A stretch of 54,471 nucleotides of DNA from an uncultured Prevotella sp. GTDB taxonomy: Bacteria; Bacteroidota; Bacteroidia; Bacteroidales; Bacteroidaceae. The notes below the pieces were generated by a model. The model made no database searches and was not told the origin of the DNA. It saw only the letters and a list, made by a program, of their open reading frames with translations. The stretch is from positions 1-54,471 of the forward strand of contig URJQ01000002.1 in the NCBI GenBank assembly GCA_900548195.1, written 5' to 3'. This document shows positions 45,201 through 52,709 of this stretch, piece after piece (position 1 is the stretch's first letter; the number at the start of each line of letters is the position of its first letter). The translations under genes were made by a program, and so were the position numbers.

Positions 45201-46184
45201 ATTGAAGGTATCTTTAAGCTCTGCCTTCTCGGTAAAGTTGAGCACATTGCCAGTGATAGCTTCGCCTTCTGCATACTGAAGACCGCCTTCTGCTGGGTTT
45301 GTGAATGAAACTTCCACTTCTCCTTCTTCTACTGCATTAGCGAGGAAGATGTAAAGATAACCATCGGAACGTGCTTCTACTGACTCTACCTCTACTTCAC
45401 TGCCACCTACTTTCACGCTTACGCAATCATTTGGCAACACATAGTAGCCATTAGTGCCTGCAAGGGTCTTTGCATTTGTAGCATAACCGAGGTCAACACG
45501 GATTACATCACCATTATATATAATACCAGCGATGTTAGCTTCCACGAGATCTACCTCGTCGAGATAGTAGTCACCGGAATTGAATACATTGAATGTAGCG
45601 AAGTACTTTCCCTTGTTTTCCTCTGCATAAGTTTCCTTATCAGCGCACTGTTCGTCGTACTTAGCATCCTGATTTGCCTTGTCTGCAAAGTAATACATGA
45701 GATTATAGGTCTCATATTCATCAGGATTGAAGTATGACACCTCTCTATACTGATCCTTGTCGCCAGCACCGAGGATGGAGATATCAGCGTTTTCTACGCC
45801 CTGCATGAGTCCTACCCTCATCTTTGACTTTGTTTCCGTCTCTCCATCAGTAAAGGTATTTGAACCTTTGAATCGGAAAGAGAGGCGATAGCTCTTGCCT
45901 GCCTCAAGCGGAAGGTTGCGGAACTTCACGGCGCGACGCCAGAAATTGTTGGTGTTAGGCACATCTGAGCTGTTGAAGAAGTTTAGGCATTTGCCTTCAG
46001 CACCGCCTTCAGCGATTGACCATTCATCGCCTTCTTCCTTGTTGATTTCCTCGTAGTAACCAACATCGGTAGGCTGTTTGGTCTGTGCAGCCTCAAAACT
46101 TTCATGGAACACTGGCACCTGCGCTTGTGCTACAAGACCGCAGGAAAGCATTGCTCCAAGGCTAAGTAGATTTTTGAACTTCAT
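42276..46184 (-). CDS. Giant secreted multidomain protein, putative glycan-binding surface protein
   Basis: 1302 residues, signal peptide ending AQAQ. Domains in order: a jelly-roll about 25-215 (FHESFE...YRLSFRFKG...YYLDEVDL); Ig-like domains about 218-445; two related beta-sandwich modules about 466-620 and 634-825, each with GW...GGGxRV near the start and a Y-x-x-Y-x-I/L-x-AW core; a long helical region about 830-1080; another beta-sandwich about 1090-1240 (FPGWNIAVESG); and a C-terminal sorting-like tail from about 1263 (VVFYDLNGRQIS...WANGYTKISKVVEK). No catalytic motif is seen. The second module is clearly related to one in GH98. Monocistronic: own promoter box and terminator, divergent from the GH2 gene. 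Function unknown; substrate capture or adhesion is an inference. Confidence 0.75.
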   Translation of the reverse strand: MKFKNLLSLGAMLSCGLVAQAQVPVFHESFEAAQTKQPTDVGYYEEINKEEGDEWSIAEGGAEGKCLNFFNSSDVPNTNNFWRRAVKFRNLPLEAGKSYRLSFRFKGSNTFTDGETETKSKMRVGLMQGVENADISILGAGDKDQYREVSYFNPDEYETYNLMYYFADKANQDAKYDEQCADKETYAEENKGKYFATFNVFNSGDYYLDEVDLVEANIAGIIYNGDVIRVDLGYATNAKTLAGTNGYYVLPNDCVSVKVGGSEVEVESVEARSDGYLYIFLANAVEEGEVEVSFTNPAEGGLQYAEGEAITGNVLNFTEKAELKDTFNEEGNITSWIYGEAQCVATTPLDGSFGLEGVSEVTFTFDKEVCSGKNDINDGPVAKLSDGTVLKLKEGTPELTKTLTFVNENGAFAKGSYTVTLENVVTSKGTASVNPTSLIFEVGKVKVSETIYTPAGSCTFSDAADGTVPEGWTVYSDGEERTSGNSYSGGGRVFSTKAPQGKGIYTRANGSNLEEGAMNGAVISPAMEIPAGDVEIRSLLAYWSNPSSIQVDVLNSANEVVATSQFTPAVAGEANRNNDGFKFENCAIRFNSPGGQYHVKYTLLTTGFNGMYVGGYELYNVQETEGDKDQSEVIAKGDFASAGNDKAPAHGTGWKIYRDNGNMRDPGANCTWGGDDWTGGGGPRVKTMANKGMNGAAIYLAPNAYATYGEYLLQTDHGGTLEGNLEEKTLDLKNAKYQMTYNIIAWKAAASPCSIQLDIYNQEDGIKGTPVYTRKDEVSVHCNSATDASTEAKKIQFLWNAPKAGKYILKFTAGGECCVGNVTVESTSSLAVTYASLMNKNLAPAKEELETAKGSDKYAGTTRDALEAMIAEYTNPDFHTVAEYTDAFAKLDAMVKKSAKRRANIDKFPTCLESIVKGMDDAKGTKFEGLEQYPIVEKTYNDYKDVDYVALDDDALQAAVDAMGDKGTLISNMVKNCVPLITKQITDLAAAIVALDAEMSGHPAVLASGNAISDDQALVKQLKTLYAAKLYKKIADGYDFKVFDENVAEETEETIDASFLIQNPNFYNTTVIPADKENAPAETTDFPGWNIAVESGNIQSLWSKNWGQKGASVTEPYYDCAVCSPWGTGKYTVEQLVNNIPVANYTASIVVASDKVGDDNLPECYAVVGGEQKIFTVDEKGNYSRDNKTPIEFENVVPTIDGNFGSISIGAKMSNACFGKVDNATLKIVGKASGFDYAAAAKVLGEEVAAGIKNAEVAPEGNPVSVVFYDLNGRQISAPNGVAIKVEKWANGYTKISKVVEK

Positions 46185-46277
46185 AATTAATTCAGTTTAG
46201 TTTAGTAATATTGATTTATTTCTTACTTGTCTTTTGGAATTATTAGATACTTTTTTATCGTTCTTAAATTCTGTTTG

Positions 46278-46285
46278 CAAAATTA
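46278..46285 (-). promoter_or_regulatory. Promoter -7 box for the giant protein gene
   Basis: The minus strand reads TAATTTTG in TATAATTTTGCAAAC, 94 bp upstream of the start at 46184. Confidence 0.5.
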
Positions 46286-46424
46286 TAATATTTATATTAC
46301 AAAGAGTTTCGCATTTACGTCAGCTACTTTTTCTCATGTAACATATTGCGTTTTTTTACGTTGAAATGGTACAAAAATAAAGGAATTTGAAATTAAAAAT
46401 ATAATGGTTTTCAAAAAAAAGCGA

Positions 46425-46432
46425 TACCTTTG
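46425..46432 (+). promoter_or_regulatory. Promoter -7 box of a putative small RNA
   Basis: TACCTTTG, a consensus -7 element followed by CACC like the other plus-strand promoters here. The -33 position shows no clear TTTG. Confidence 0.5.
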
Positions 46433-46437
46433 CACCA

Positions 46438-46557
46438 GCTTTCATAAAAAGAATTAGGTTAGCAGTATTAAAATTTATGATCAGTAGTTAGTTAGTTAGT
46501 AGCTTACATCCAGCAGAGTCAATAGCGATTGACACCTGTTGGATGTTATTTTTTTTT
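46438..46557 (+). ncRNA. Putative terminated small RNA or leader upstream of the GH2 gene
   Basis: A consensus -7 box (46425-46432) is followed about 120 nt later by a strong intrinsic terminator, before the promoter of the GH2 gene. The interval has no sustained ORF: the only ATG (46479) reads four codons to a stop within a TAGT tandem repeat. Transcription would give a roughly 120-nt RNA with a single-stranded 5' part and a stable 3' hairpin, the shape of Bacteroides small RNAs encoded near polysaccharide loci. It could instead be an attenuator leader if the terminator is sometimes read through. The family is not recognised. Confidence 0.5.
46506..46557 (+). terminator. Intrinsic terminator whose T-run overlaps the next promoter
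   Basis: ACATCCA (46506-46512) pairs with TGGATGT (46540-46546), the stem continuing through CAG/CTG and GTCAAT/ATTGAC with loop AGCG. It is followed by TATTTTTTTTTT. The last bases of the T-run form the TTTG (46555-46558) that serves as -33 element for the GH2 promoter. Confidence 0.85.
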
Positions 46558-46585
46558 GCAATGTCAGCATTTTTTATTACTTTTG
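46555..46585 (+). promoter_or_regulatory. Promoter of the GH2 beta-galactosidase gene
   Basis: TTTG (46555-46558), a 19-bp spacer and TACTTTTG (46578-46585): a textbook Bacteroidota promoter. The start codon is 28 bp downstream. Confidence 0.75.
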
Positions 46586-46613
46586 CACCACAAACCAATA
46601 ACACCTAATTATT

Positions 46614-49600
46614 ATGTCCAGACTTTTTTTATGTATTATGTCATTGCTTTCAGCCTCTGTCTGCAATGCAAAGGATGAGGTAACATTCACTGAATGGCAC
46701 GACCTTCAGGTGAATGAAGTGAACAAACTCCCCGTACACACCGACTTCTTCTCATTTAATCCGAATGAGAATGCTCTACTTTTCGGAGACTGGAGCGCAA
46801 AGACCAAGTCGCAAAATTTCCTTTCTCTTGACGGTATATGGAAATTCCGCTGGGTGAAAGATGCCGACAAGCGCCCTGACAACTTCTACATCACCGACCT
46901 CGACGACTCTTCTTGGAGCAACATTCCAGTGCCGGGATGCTGGGAAATGCACGGTTTTGGCGACCCCGAATACGTCAATGTGGGCTTCGCATGGCGTGGT
47001 CACTTCCAGGGAACGCCGCCTCAGGTGCCTTATAAGGATAATGGCGTAGGCTCATATCGTAGGAAAATCAATATTCCTGACGACTGGAACGGCAAACAGG
47101 TCATTGCTCATTTCGGCAGTGTGACATCTTGTATCTATCTGTATGTCAACGGACAGTTTGTAGGCTACAGCGAAGACAGCAAGGTAGCGTGCGAGTTTGA
47201 CATCACTCCTTATATTAAGAAAGGTGAGAATCTCATAGCTTTCCAGGTCTTCCGCTGGTGTGATGGCTCATGGTGTGAGGACCAAGACTTCTGGCGTCTC
47301 TCTGGTATTTCGCGCGAGAGTTACCTCTATGCCCGCAATGCTGACTGCTGCCTGGAGGACATACGCGTGACTCCAGACCTCACCAACGGCTATACTGACG
47401 GCTCGCTGCATATTGATGCCAAGGTGAAAGGCAAGGCTTCTGTGTGCTTTTCCCTCTATGATGCTGAGGGAAAGATGGTCACTGAGAAGGTGATAACCAA
47501 CATAAAGGGCGGTAATGCCGTGGCTGACATGATGATAGAAAAGCCTAACAAATGGACCGCAGAGACGCCTTATCTCTACACTCTCGTGGCAAAAGTGATG
47601 ACTGCCGGGCGCAAACCGGCTGCTGTCTCTGTCACTCCGGTGAAGGTAGGCTTCAGAAAAGTGGAGATAAAGGATGCCCAAATGCTCGTCAACGGCAAGC
47701 CTATCCTCATCAAAGGCACTAACAGACATGAGATGGACCCTGATGGTGGCTACGTGGTCAGCGTGGAAAGGATGATTCAGGACATAGAAATCATGAAGCG
47801 ACTCAACATCAATGCCGTTCGCACGTGCCACTATCCTGACGATCCGCGCTGGTATGAACTGTGCGATAAATATGGCATATACCTCGTGGCTGAAGCCAAT
47901 ATCGAATCACATGGCTTCCTCTACTCCAAGCATCCTGAGTCAAGCAAGCCTCAGTTTAGAAAGCAATTACTTGAGCGCAACCAGCATAATGTGATGACTT
48001 ACTTCAATCATCCTGCCGTGATAACATGGAGTCTGGGCAACGAAACTGCGAATTGTGACCATTTCATCGCTGCTTACGAATGGATAAAGTCGCAGGACAA
48101 GAGCCGTCCGGTGCAGTATGAGCCTACTGGACAAAAGGGTCCTAACACTGATATCTTCTGTCCGATGTATTATTCTGTGGCTTCCTGCGAGGCTTATGCG
48201 AAGAATCCAGACACGAAACTTCCGCTCATACAGTGTGAATACAATCATACCATGGGCAATTCGGGTGGCAATCTCAAGGAATATTGGGACCTCGTGAGAA
48301 AATATCCTAAGTTCCAGGGCGGTTTCGACTGGGATTTCCAAGACCAAGCGCTTCACCGCAAGCCTCTGAAACCTATGACTATCATTCCTGATGGCATGAC
48401 TTACGAGCAGCTCCGCAAGATAGAATACGCCTACGGAGGTGACTATAATGACTACGATCCGAGCGATAATAACTTCAACTGCAACGGTATCATCGGTCCT
48501 GACCGTCAATGGAACCCTCACGCTTACGAGGTGGCATACCAATATCAGAATGTATGGGCAACGCTTGCCAAGGACTATGCTGATGGCGACAAGAAGGTCT
48601 CTGTGGATGTGCATAATGAATTCTTCTTCCGCGACCTCTCCAATGTAGGCTTGAAATACGCGATAATATCGGAAGGCGACACCATTTTCAGCGGTTTCAT
48701 CGATGATTTAAGCGTTGCGCCACAGCAGACTTCACGCATTGATTTGCCTATAAATATGTCAAACGCAGACAGCGAAACCTTCCTCAACATCGACTTTGTG
48801 CTCAAGAGCAGCGAGCCTCTGATGCAGAAGAATCAAGTGATTGCTTATGCTCAATGGAAGTTGAAGGATGGCAATATCTCTGCCAAGCACATGATTTCCG
48901 ACTATGATTCTTACGCAAAGTCCATCAAAACGAAGTACTCGAACAAGAAGAAGGAGACCACAGTAAGCCTTTCTTCTGATAATGCTTCCATCTTTTTCGA
49001 CAAGAGAACTGGTCTCATCACGGAGTATAGCGCCTTCGGCAACACCTTCCTGAGCAATGGTGGCACGCTGAAACCTAACTTCTGGCGTGCTCCTACCGAT
49101 AATGATTTCGGAGCTGGACTGCAGAAGAAGTTCAAGGCATGGAAGGATACGGAGATGTATATCAAGGACTTCAAGGCTGAAAAGGCAAAGAACAGCAAGG
49201 CCATCACCGTGACTGCTGTCTATGATTTGCCGGCTGTCAGCGCCCAACTGACCCTCTCTTACCATTTCGATGCAGTGACTGGCGAGCTGAAAGTGAATCA
49301 ATCTCTGCTGGCAAGCGATACTGCCAAGGTGAGCGATATGTTCAGATTTGGCATGATGATGCAGTTGCCTTACGACATGGATCAGAGCCTCTACTATGGT
49401 CGCGGACCGATAGAGAACTACTCCGACCGCAAGGAATGTATGCGAATAGGTCGCTACATCCAGACTGCTGACGAGCAATACTATCCTTATATGCGTCCGC
49501 AGGAGAGCGGAACGAAGAGCGATATACGCTGGTGGAAGCAGCAATTCCCTGATTTTGCCGGTTTCACCGTCTTCTCAGACAAGCCTTTCTATGCCAGTGC

Positions 49601-49817
49601 ACTTCACTTTGACCTGGACGAACTGGATGATGGCGACAGCAAAGACCAGCGCCATAGCTGCGAACTGAAGAAGTCCAGATACACCAATCTCTATCTCGAC
49701 AGCGAGCATTCCGGCGTCGCAGGCGAGAATTCATGGGGCGCTTGGCCATTGCCTAAGTATCGTTTGCATTATGGCAACAAGGCTTTCTCATTCGTGATTG
49801 TACCGAATGGTAAATAA
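46614..49817 (+). CDS. GH2 beta-galactosidase (LacZ-like), secreted
   Basis: 1067 residues with a signal peptide (MSRLFLCIMSLLSASVCNA). The five-domain LacZ layout is visible: sugar-binding domain about 65-250, Ig-like domains, the barrel with acid/base E477 in TWSLGNETAN and nucleophile E542 in LIQCEYNHTMGN, and the C-terminal beta-galactosidase small chain with YYGRGPIENYSDR near 945. Length fits bacterial LacZ. It probably removes terminal beta-galactose from side chains released by the adjacent cluster, since complex arabinoxylans carry galactose. Transcribed divergently from the CAZyme block with its own promoter. Other GH2 specificities are less likely because the motifs are those of LacZ. 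Confidence 0.93.
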   Translation: MSRLFLCIMSLLSASVCNAKDEVTFTEWHDLQVNEVNKLPVHTDFFSFNPNENALLFGDWSAKTKSQNFLSLDGIWKFRWVKDADKRPDNFYITDLDDSSWSNIPVPGCWEMHGFGDPEYVNVGFAWRGHFQGTPPQVPYKDNGVGSYRRKINIPDDWNGKQVIAHFGSVTSCIYLYVNGQFVGYSEDSKVACEFDITPYIKKGENLIAFQVFRWCDGSWCEDQDFWRLSGISRESYLYARNADCCLEDIRVTPDLTNGYTDGSLHIDAKVKGKASVCFSLYDAEGKMVTEKVITNIKGGNAVADMMIEKPNKWTAETPYLYTLVAKVMTAGRKPAAVSVTPVKVGFRKVEIKDAQMLVNGKPILIKGTNRHEMDPDGGYVVSVERMIQDIEIMKRLNINAVRTCHYPDDPRWYELCDKYGIYLVAEANIESHGFLYSKHPESSKPQFRKQLLERNQHNVMTYFNHPAVITWSLGNETANCDHFIAAYEWIKSQDKSRPVQYEPTGQKGPNTDIFCPMYYSVASCEAYAKNPDTKLPLIQCEYNHTMGNSGGNLKEYWDLVRKYPKFQGGFDWDFQDQALHRKPLKPMTIIPDGMTYEQLRKIEYAYGGDYNDYDPSDNNFNCNGIIGPDRQWNPHAYEVAYQYQNVWATLAKDYADGDKKVSVDVHNEFFFRDLSNVGLKYAIISEGDTIFSGFIDDLSVAPQQTSRIDLPINMSNADSETFLNIDFVLKSSEPLMQKNQVIAYAQWKLKDGNISAKHMISDYDSYAKSIKTKYSNKKKETTVSLSSDNASIFFDKRTGLITEYSAFGNTFLSNGGTLKPNFWRAPTDNDFGAGLQKKFKAWKDTEMYIKDFKAEKAKNSKAITVTAVYDLPAVSAQLTLSYHFDAVTGELKVNQSLLASDTAKVSDMFRFGMMMQLPYDMDQSLYYGRGPIENYSDRKECMRIGRYIQTADEQYYPYMRPQESGTKSDIRWWKQQFPDFAGFTVFSDKPFYASALHFDLDELDDGDSKDQRHSCELKKSRYTNLYLDSEHSGVAGENSWGAWPLPKYRLHYGNKAFSFVIVPNGK

Positions 49818-49831
49818 TGAATGAGACATAA

Positions 49832-49923
49832 AGAATGCGAGTTAGTCTTTTTCATGTTGATCAAAACGCAATATTGAAAAGGCTAACTCGCATTCTTCAT
49901 TCCTCATTCTTCATTCTTCATTT
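49832..49923. repeat. Long inverted repeat plus family C stretch after the GH2 gene
   Basis: Arms 49832-49854 and 49875-49896 (AGAATGCGAGTTAGTC... and ...GGCTAACTCGCATTCT) form a stem of about 22 bp. A CATTCTTCATTCCTCATTC simple-sequence stretch follows to 49923. There is no U-tract directly after the stem, so it is not a standard terminator, though it may end or protect the GH2 transcript. Confidence 0.65.
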
Positions 49924-49943
49924 TATATTTTCCCACTTTCCTC

Positions 49944-49974
49944 TTTGTCAAGTCAGAATAAATAAGTACTTTTG
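49944..49974 (+). promoter_or_regulatory. Promoter of the flippase gene
   Basis: TTTG (49944-49947), 19 bp, TACTTTTG (49967-49974), matching the GH2 promoter in spacing and sequence. The start codon is 26 bp downstream. Confidence 0.7.
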
Positions 49975-50000
49975 CACCGATTATTGTTCATAGACACTCA

Positions 50001-51482
50001 ATGGCAAACTTAAAATCTCTTCTCAAAGATACTGCTATCTACGGAATGAGCAGCATCATAGGCAGGTTTCTCAATTATCTGCTCGTACCTCTCTATACCC
50101 ACGTATTCACCGTCACAAGTGGTGGATACGGCGTGGTAACCAATCTCTATGCCTACGTTGCGCTGATACTCGTCATCCTCACATTCGGCATGGAGACCAC
50201 TTTCTTCCGCTTTGCTAACAAGGAAGACGAGAATCCCCACTGCGTATTCTCCACCACCATCTTCATGGTGGGCATCCTGACAGCCGCTTTTCTTGCAATA
50301 ATCTTCGGTTTCATCGGGGATATCAGCTCTGTTCTCGGCTATCAAGACCATAAGGATTACATCCTGATGATGGCTTGCGTGGTGGCTCTCGACGCTATTC
50401 AGGCGATTCCTTTCTCTTACCTTCGATATAAGAAGAAGGCGATAAAGTTTGCTTCTCTCAAGCTTCTGTTTATCGTCCTGAATATAGGTCTCAACCTTTT
50501 CTTCTTCGTATATCTCAGCAAGACTGACGTCTTCTACGTCTTCTTCCTCAATCTCGTCTGCACAGGACTCATCACTTTCTTCTTCATTCCTGAGTTTGCC
50601 CACGAGCATGTGGCAGCCCGCGTCTATTGCAAGGAGCATAATGTGCCATTCAAGATTGTGGATTTCGCTCTGCTGAAGCGTATGTTTGGCTATTCATGGC
50701 CTATCCTCGTGCTCGGAATCGCTGGCATCCTCAATCAGACTCTCGACAAAATGATATTCCCACTCGTCTATCCTGACCACCAGAAGGCGATGGAAGAGCT
50801 TGCGATATACGGTGGTTGCGTCAAGATTGCCATGATAATGGCGATGATAACCCAGGCTTTCCGCTACGCTTACGAGCCTATCGTCTTTGCAAAATCAAAG
50901 GATAGCGACAAGAAGGAATACTACTCTGCCGCAATGAAGTATTTCGTCATCTTCACCCTCTTTGCCTTCCTCTGCGTCATAGGCTATATGCCTCTGCTGG
51001 AGCACATCATCGGTGGCAGTTACCATGAGGGACTTCGCGTCGTGCCTATCGTGATGGCGGCAGAGATTATGATGGGTATCTATTTCAATCTCTCGTTCTG
51101 GTACAAACTCATCGACAAGACCATATACGGTGCTTGGTTCTCTGCAGCCGGCTGTCTCGTACTCGTTTTGGTCAATATCATCTTCATTCCGGAGTATAGT
51201 TACATGGCTTGCGCATGGGGTGGCGTTGCCGGCTACGGCACAGCGATGGTGCTCTCCTACGTCATCGGACAGCGCAAATATCCTATCAACTATCACGTCA
51301 GCCGCATTTTCCTCTACGTATGCGCCACAGCAGCCCTCTATTGCGTCATGCAATTCGGCACTTCCTCGCTGTCGGCTCTACCTCAGATGGGCGTCAACAC
51401 CGTGCTTATCATCCTCTATCTGGCTTTGGTGGTAAAACTCGACCTGCCTCTCTCTTCTATATTAAAAAGGAGAAGGAGATAA
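50001..51482 (+). CDS. Polysaccharide flippase (Wzx/MOP superfamily)
   Basis: 493 residues, strongly hydrophobic, with about 12-14 predicted membrane segments. It opens SLLKDTAIYGMSSIIGRFLNYLLVPL, the usual start of the polysaccharide-biosynthesis branch of the MOP exporters (RfbX/Wzx-like). GMETTFFRFA and SYLRYKKKAIKFA follow the conserved cytoplasmic-loop pattern of Bacteroidota members. Family role: moves lipid-linked sugar units across the inner membrane for O-antigen or capsule assembly. No glycosyltransferases are adjacent, so it is likely a housekeeping single-copy gene. Its own promoter separates it from the GH2 gene. Confidence 0.88.
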   Translation: MANLKSLLKDTAIYGMSSIIGRFLNYLLVPLYTHVFTVTSGGYGVVTNLYAYVALILVILTFGMETTFFRFANKEDENPHCVFSTTIFMVGILTAAFLAIIFGFIGDISSVLGYQDHKDYILMMACVVALDAIQAIPFSYLRYKKKAIKFASLKLLFIVLNIGLNLFFFVYLSKTDVFYVFFLNLVCTGLITFFFIPEFAHEHVAARVYCKEHNVPFKIVDFALLKRMFGYSWPILVLGIAGILNQTLDKMIFPLVYPDHQKAMEELAIYGGCVKIAMIMAMITQAFRYAYEPIVFAKSKDSDKKEYYSAAMKYFVIFTLFAFLCVIGYMPLLEHIIGGSYHEGLRVVPIVMAAEIMMGIYFNLSFWYKLIDKTIYGAWFSAAGCLVLVLVNIIFIPEYSYMACAWGGVAGYGTAMVLSYVIGQRKYPINYHVSRIFLYVCATAALYCVMQFGTSSLSALPQMGVNTVLIILYLALVVKLDLPLSSILKRRRR

Positions 51483-51486
51483 TTAT

Positions 51487-51602
51487 GTTGTTTGGTTGTT
51501 TTGTGGTTTAGTTGTTTTGTTGCTTGTTTCGCTGTTACTTGTTTCGCTGTTGCAATCAACTAAACAACTAAACAACAAAACCACTAAACAACAAAACAAC
51601 AA
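51487..51602. repeat. Low-complexity inverted repeat between the flippase and DMT genes
   Basis: GTTTAGTTGTTTTGTTG-type sequence (about 51487-51522) is matched in reverse complement by CAACTAAACAAC...-type sequence (about 51557-51602), about 31 of 35 positions over the best segment. A family B copy follows directly. The layout, long simple-sequence arms beside a B hairpin, repeats that at 31810-31965 with unrelated arm sequence. Confidence 0.6.
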
Positions 51603-51605
51603 AAC

Positions 51606-51640
51606 AGCCCCTGTGTCCGCCGCGTTACCGGCGGATATGA
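51606..51640 (-). repeat. Repeat family B hairpin, best-preserved copy
   Basis: TCCGCC (51616-51621) and GGCGGA (51630-51635) pair exactly around GCGTTACC, with CAGCCCCTGTG beside it. Compared with the copy at 28616-28650 (TCAGCC/GGCTGA), both arms have changed together, keeping the pairing. Confidence 0.7.
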
Positions 51641-51677
51641 GCAGCAACACAATAATAGCAAAACAGGATAACAAAAT

Positions 51678-52574
51678 ATGAAACTCACAATCAGCGCACT
51701 GCTTTTAGCGCACATCTGTATGCTCCTGGCGGAGATGTGCTGGGGCATTATGGCGCCACTCGGCAAGGACGCCATGACTCATGGCATCACGGGCATCGAC
51801 ATGGTGGTGTTCCGCACCATTGGCGGAGCTATATGCTTCTGGCTCACTTCCTTCTTCACAGGCAACCACGAGCACGTAGCCAAGCGTGATCTCGGACTAT
51901 TCTTCATCGCTGCCATCCTCGGTATCGTGACCAATCAATGCTGCTACACCATAGGTCTGAGTCTCACCTCGCCTATCAATGCCAGCATCGTGACCACCTC
52001 CATGCCTATCTTCACCCTCCTTATCGGCATCCTCTTTATGGGCGAACGCCTCACATGGCGCAAGACTCTCGGCATTGCTTGTGGCGTAACCGGAGCTTTG
52101 GCACTCATAATGTGCAGCGCAGGAGCTAACGGTTTACAGGGCGGTAACATCTTTGGCGACTTGCTCTGCATGACAGCACAGTTTTCTTTCGCTTGCTATC
52201 TCGCTCTCTTCAAAGGGCTTATCACCCGTTACAACACTATCACGTGCATGAAATGGATGTTCCTTTTCGCAGCAATAGTCACCGTCCCTGTTGGCTTGCC
52301 GTCCCTCATCGTGCTGCCTTGGAGCAACATTGAGCCTAATCATTGGGCAGAAACGGCATTCATTGTCTTTGGTGCCACATACTTGGCATACATCCTCATG
52401 ATGCGTGGACAAAAGAAACTCACGCCTACTCAGGTGAGCGTATATAATTATGTGCAACCGGTGGTGAGCACCATCGTATCGCTCTTCCTCGGCATTGCAT
52501 CGCTCGGATGGATGCAGGGCGTGGCTGTTGCCCTCGTCTTCGTGGGTGTACGTCTCGTAGCGAGAAAGAAGTAG
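51678..52574 (+). CDS. EamA/DMT-family transporter
   Basis: 298 residues with about ten membrane segments in two EamA halves. The first half contains CWGIMAPLGKDAM and DMVVFRTIGG; the second ends PVVSTIVSLFLGIASLGWMQGVAVALVFVG with a short basic tail, as in RhaT/YdcZ-like drug/metabolite transporters. Substrate unknown; the family exports or imports amino acids, sugars or other metabolites. It follows the flippase by 195 bp of repeats and could be co-transcribed, but the intervening inverted repeats make that uncertain. Confidence 0.88.
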   Translation: MKLTISALLLAHICMLLAEMCWGIMAPLGKDAMTHGITGIDMVVFRTIGGAICFWLTSFFTGNHEHVAKRDLGLFFIAAILGIVTNQCCYTIGLSLTSPINASIVTTSMPIFTLLIGILFMGERLTWRKTLGIACGVTGALALIMCSAGANGLQGGNIFGDLLCMTAQFSFACYLALFKGLITRYNTITCMKWMFLFAAIVTVPVGLPSLIVLPWSNIEPNHWAETAFIVFGATYLAYILMMRGQKKLTPTQVSVYNYVQPVVSTIVSLFLGIASLGWMQGVAVALVFVGVRLVARKK

Positions 52575-52709
52575 CCACTGCCTTTCTGCACCTCGCAATC
52601 GGTCAAACCATCCCTTTGCGGTGCCTCTTCAAGGAGCAGATTGTCCTATTTTCCCGATTTTAGGGGATTACAAGAATCCACTTTGCAACACATTGATTTT
52701 CAAAGCATT

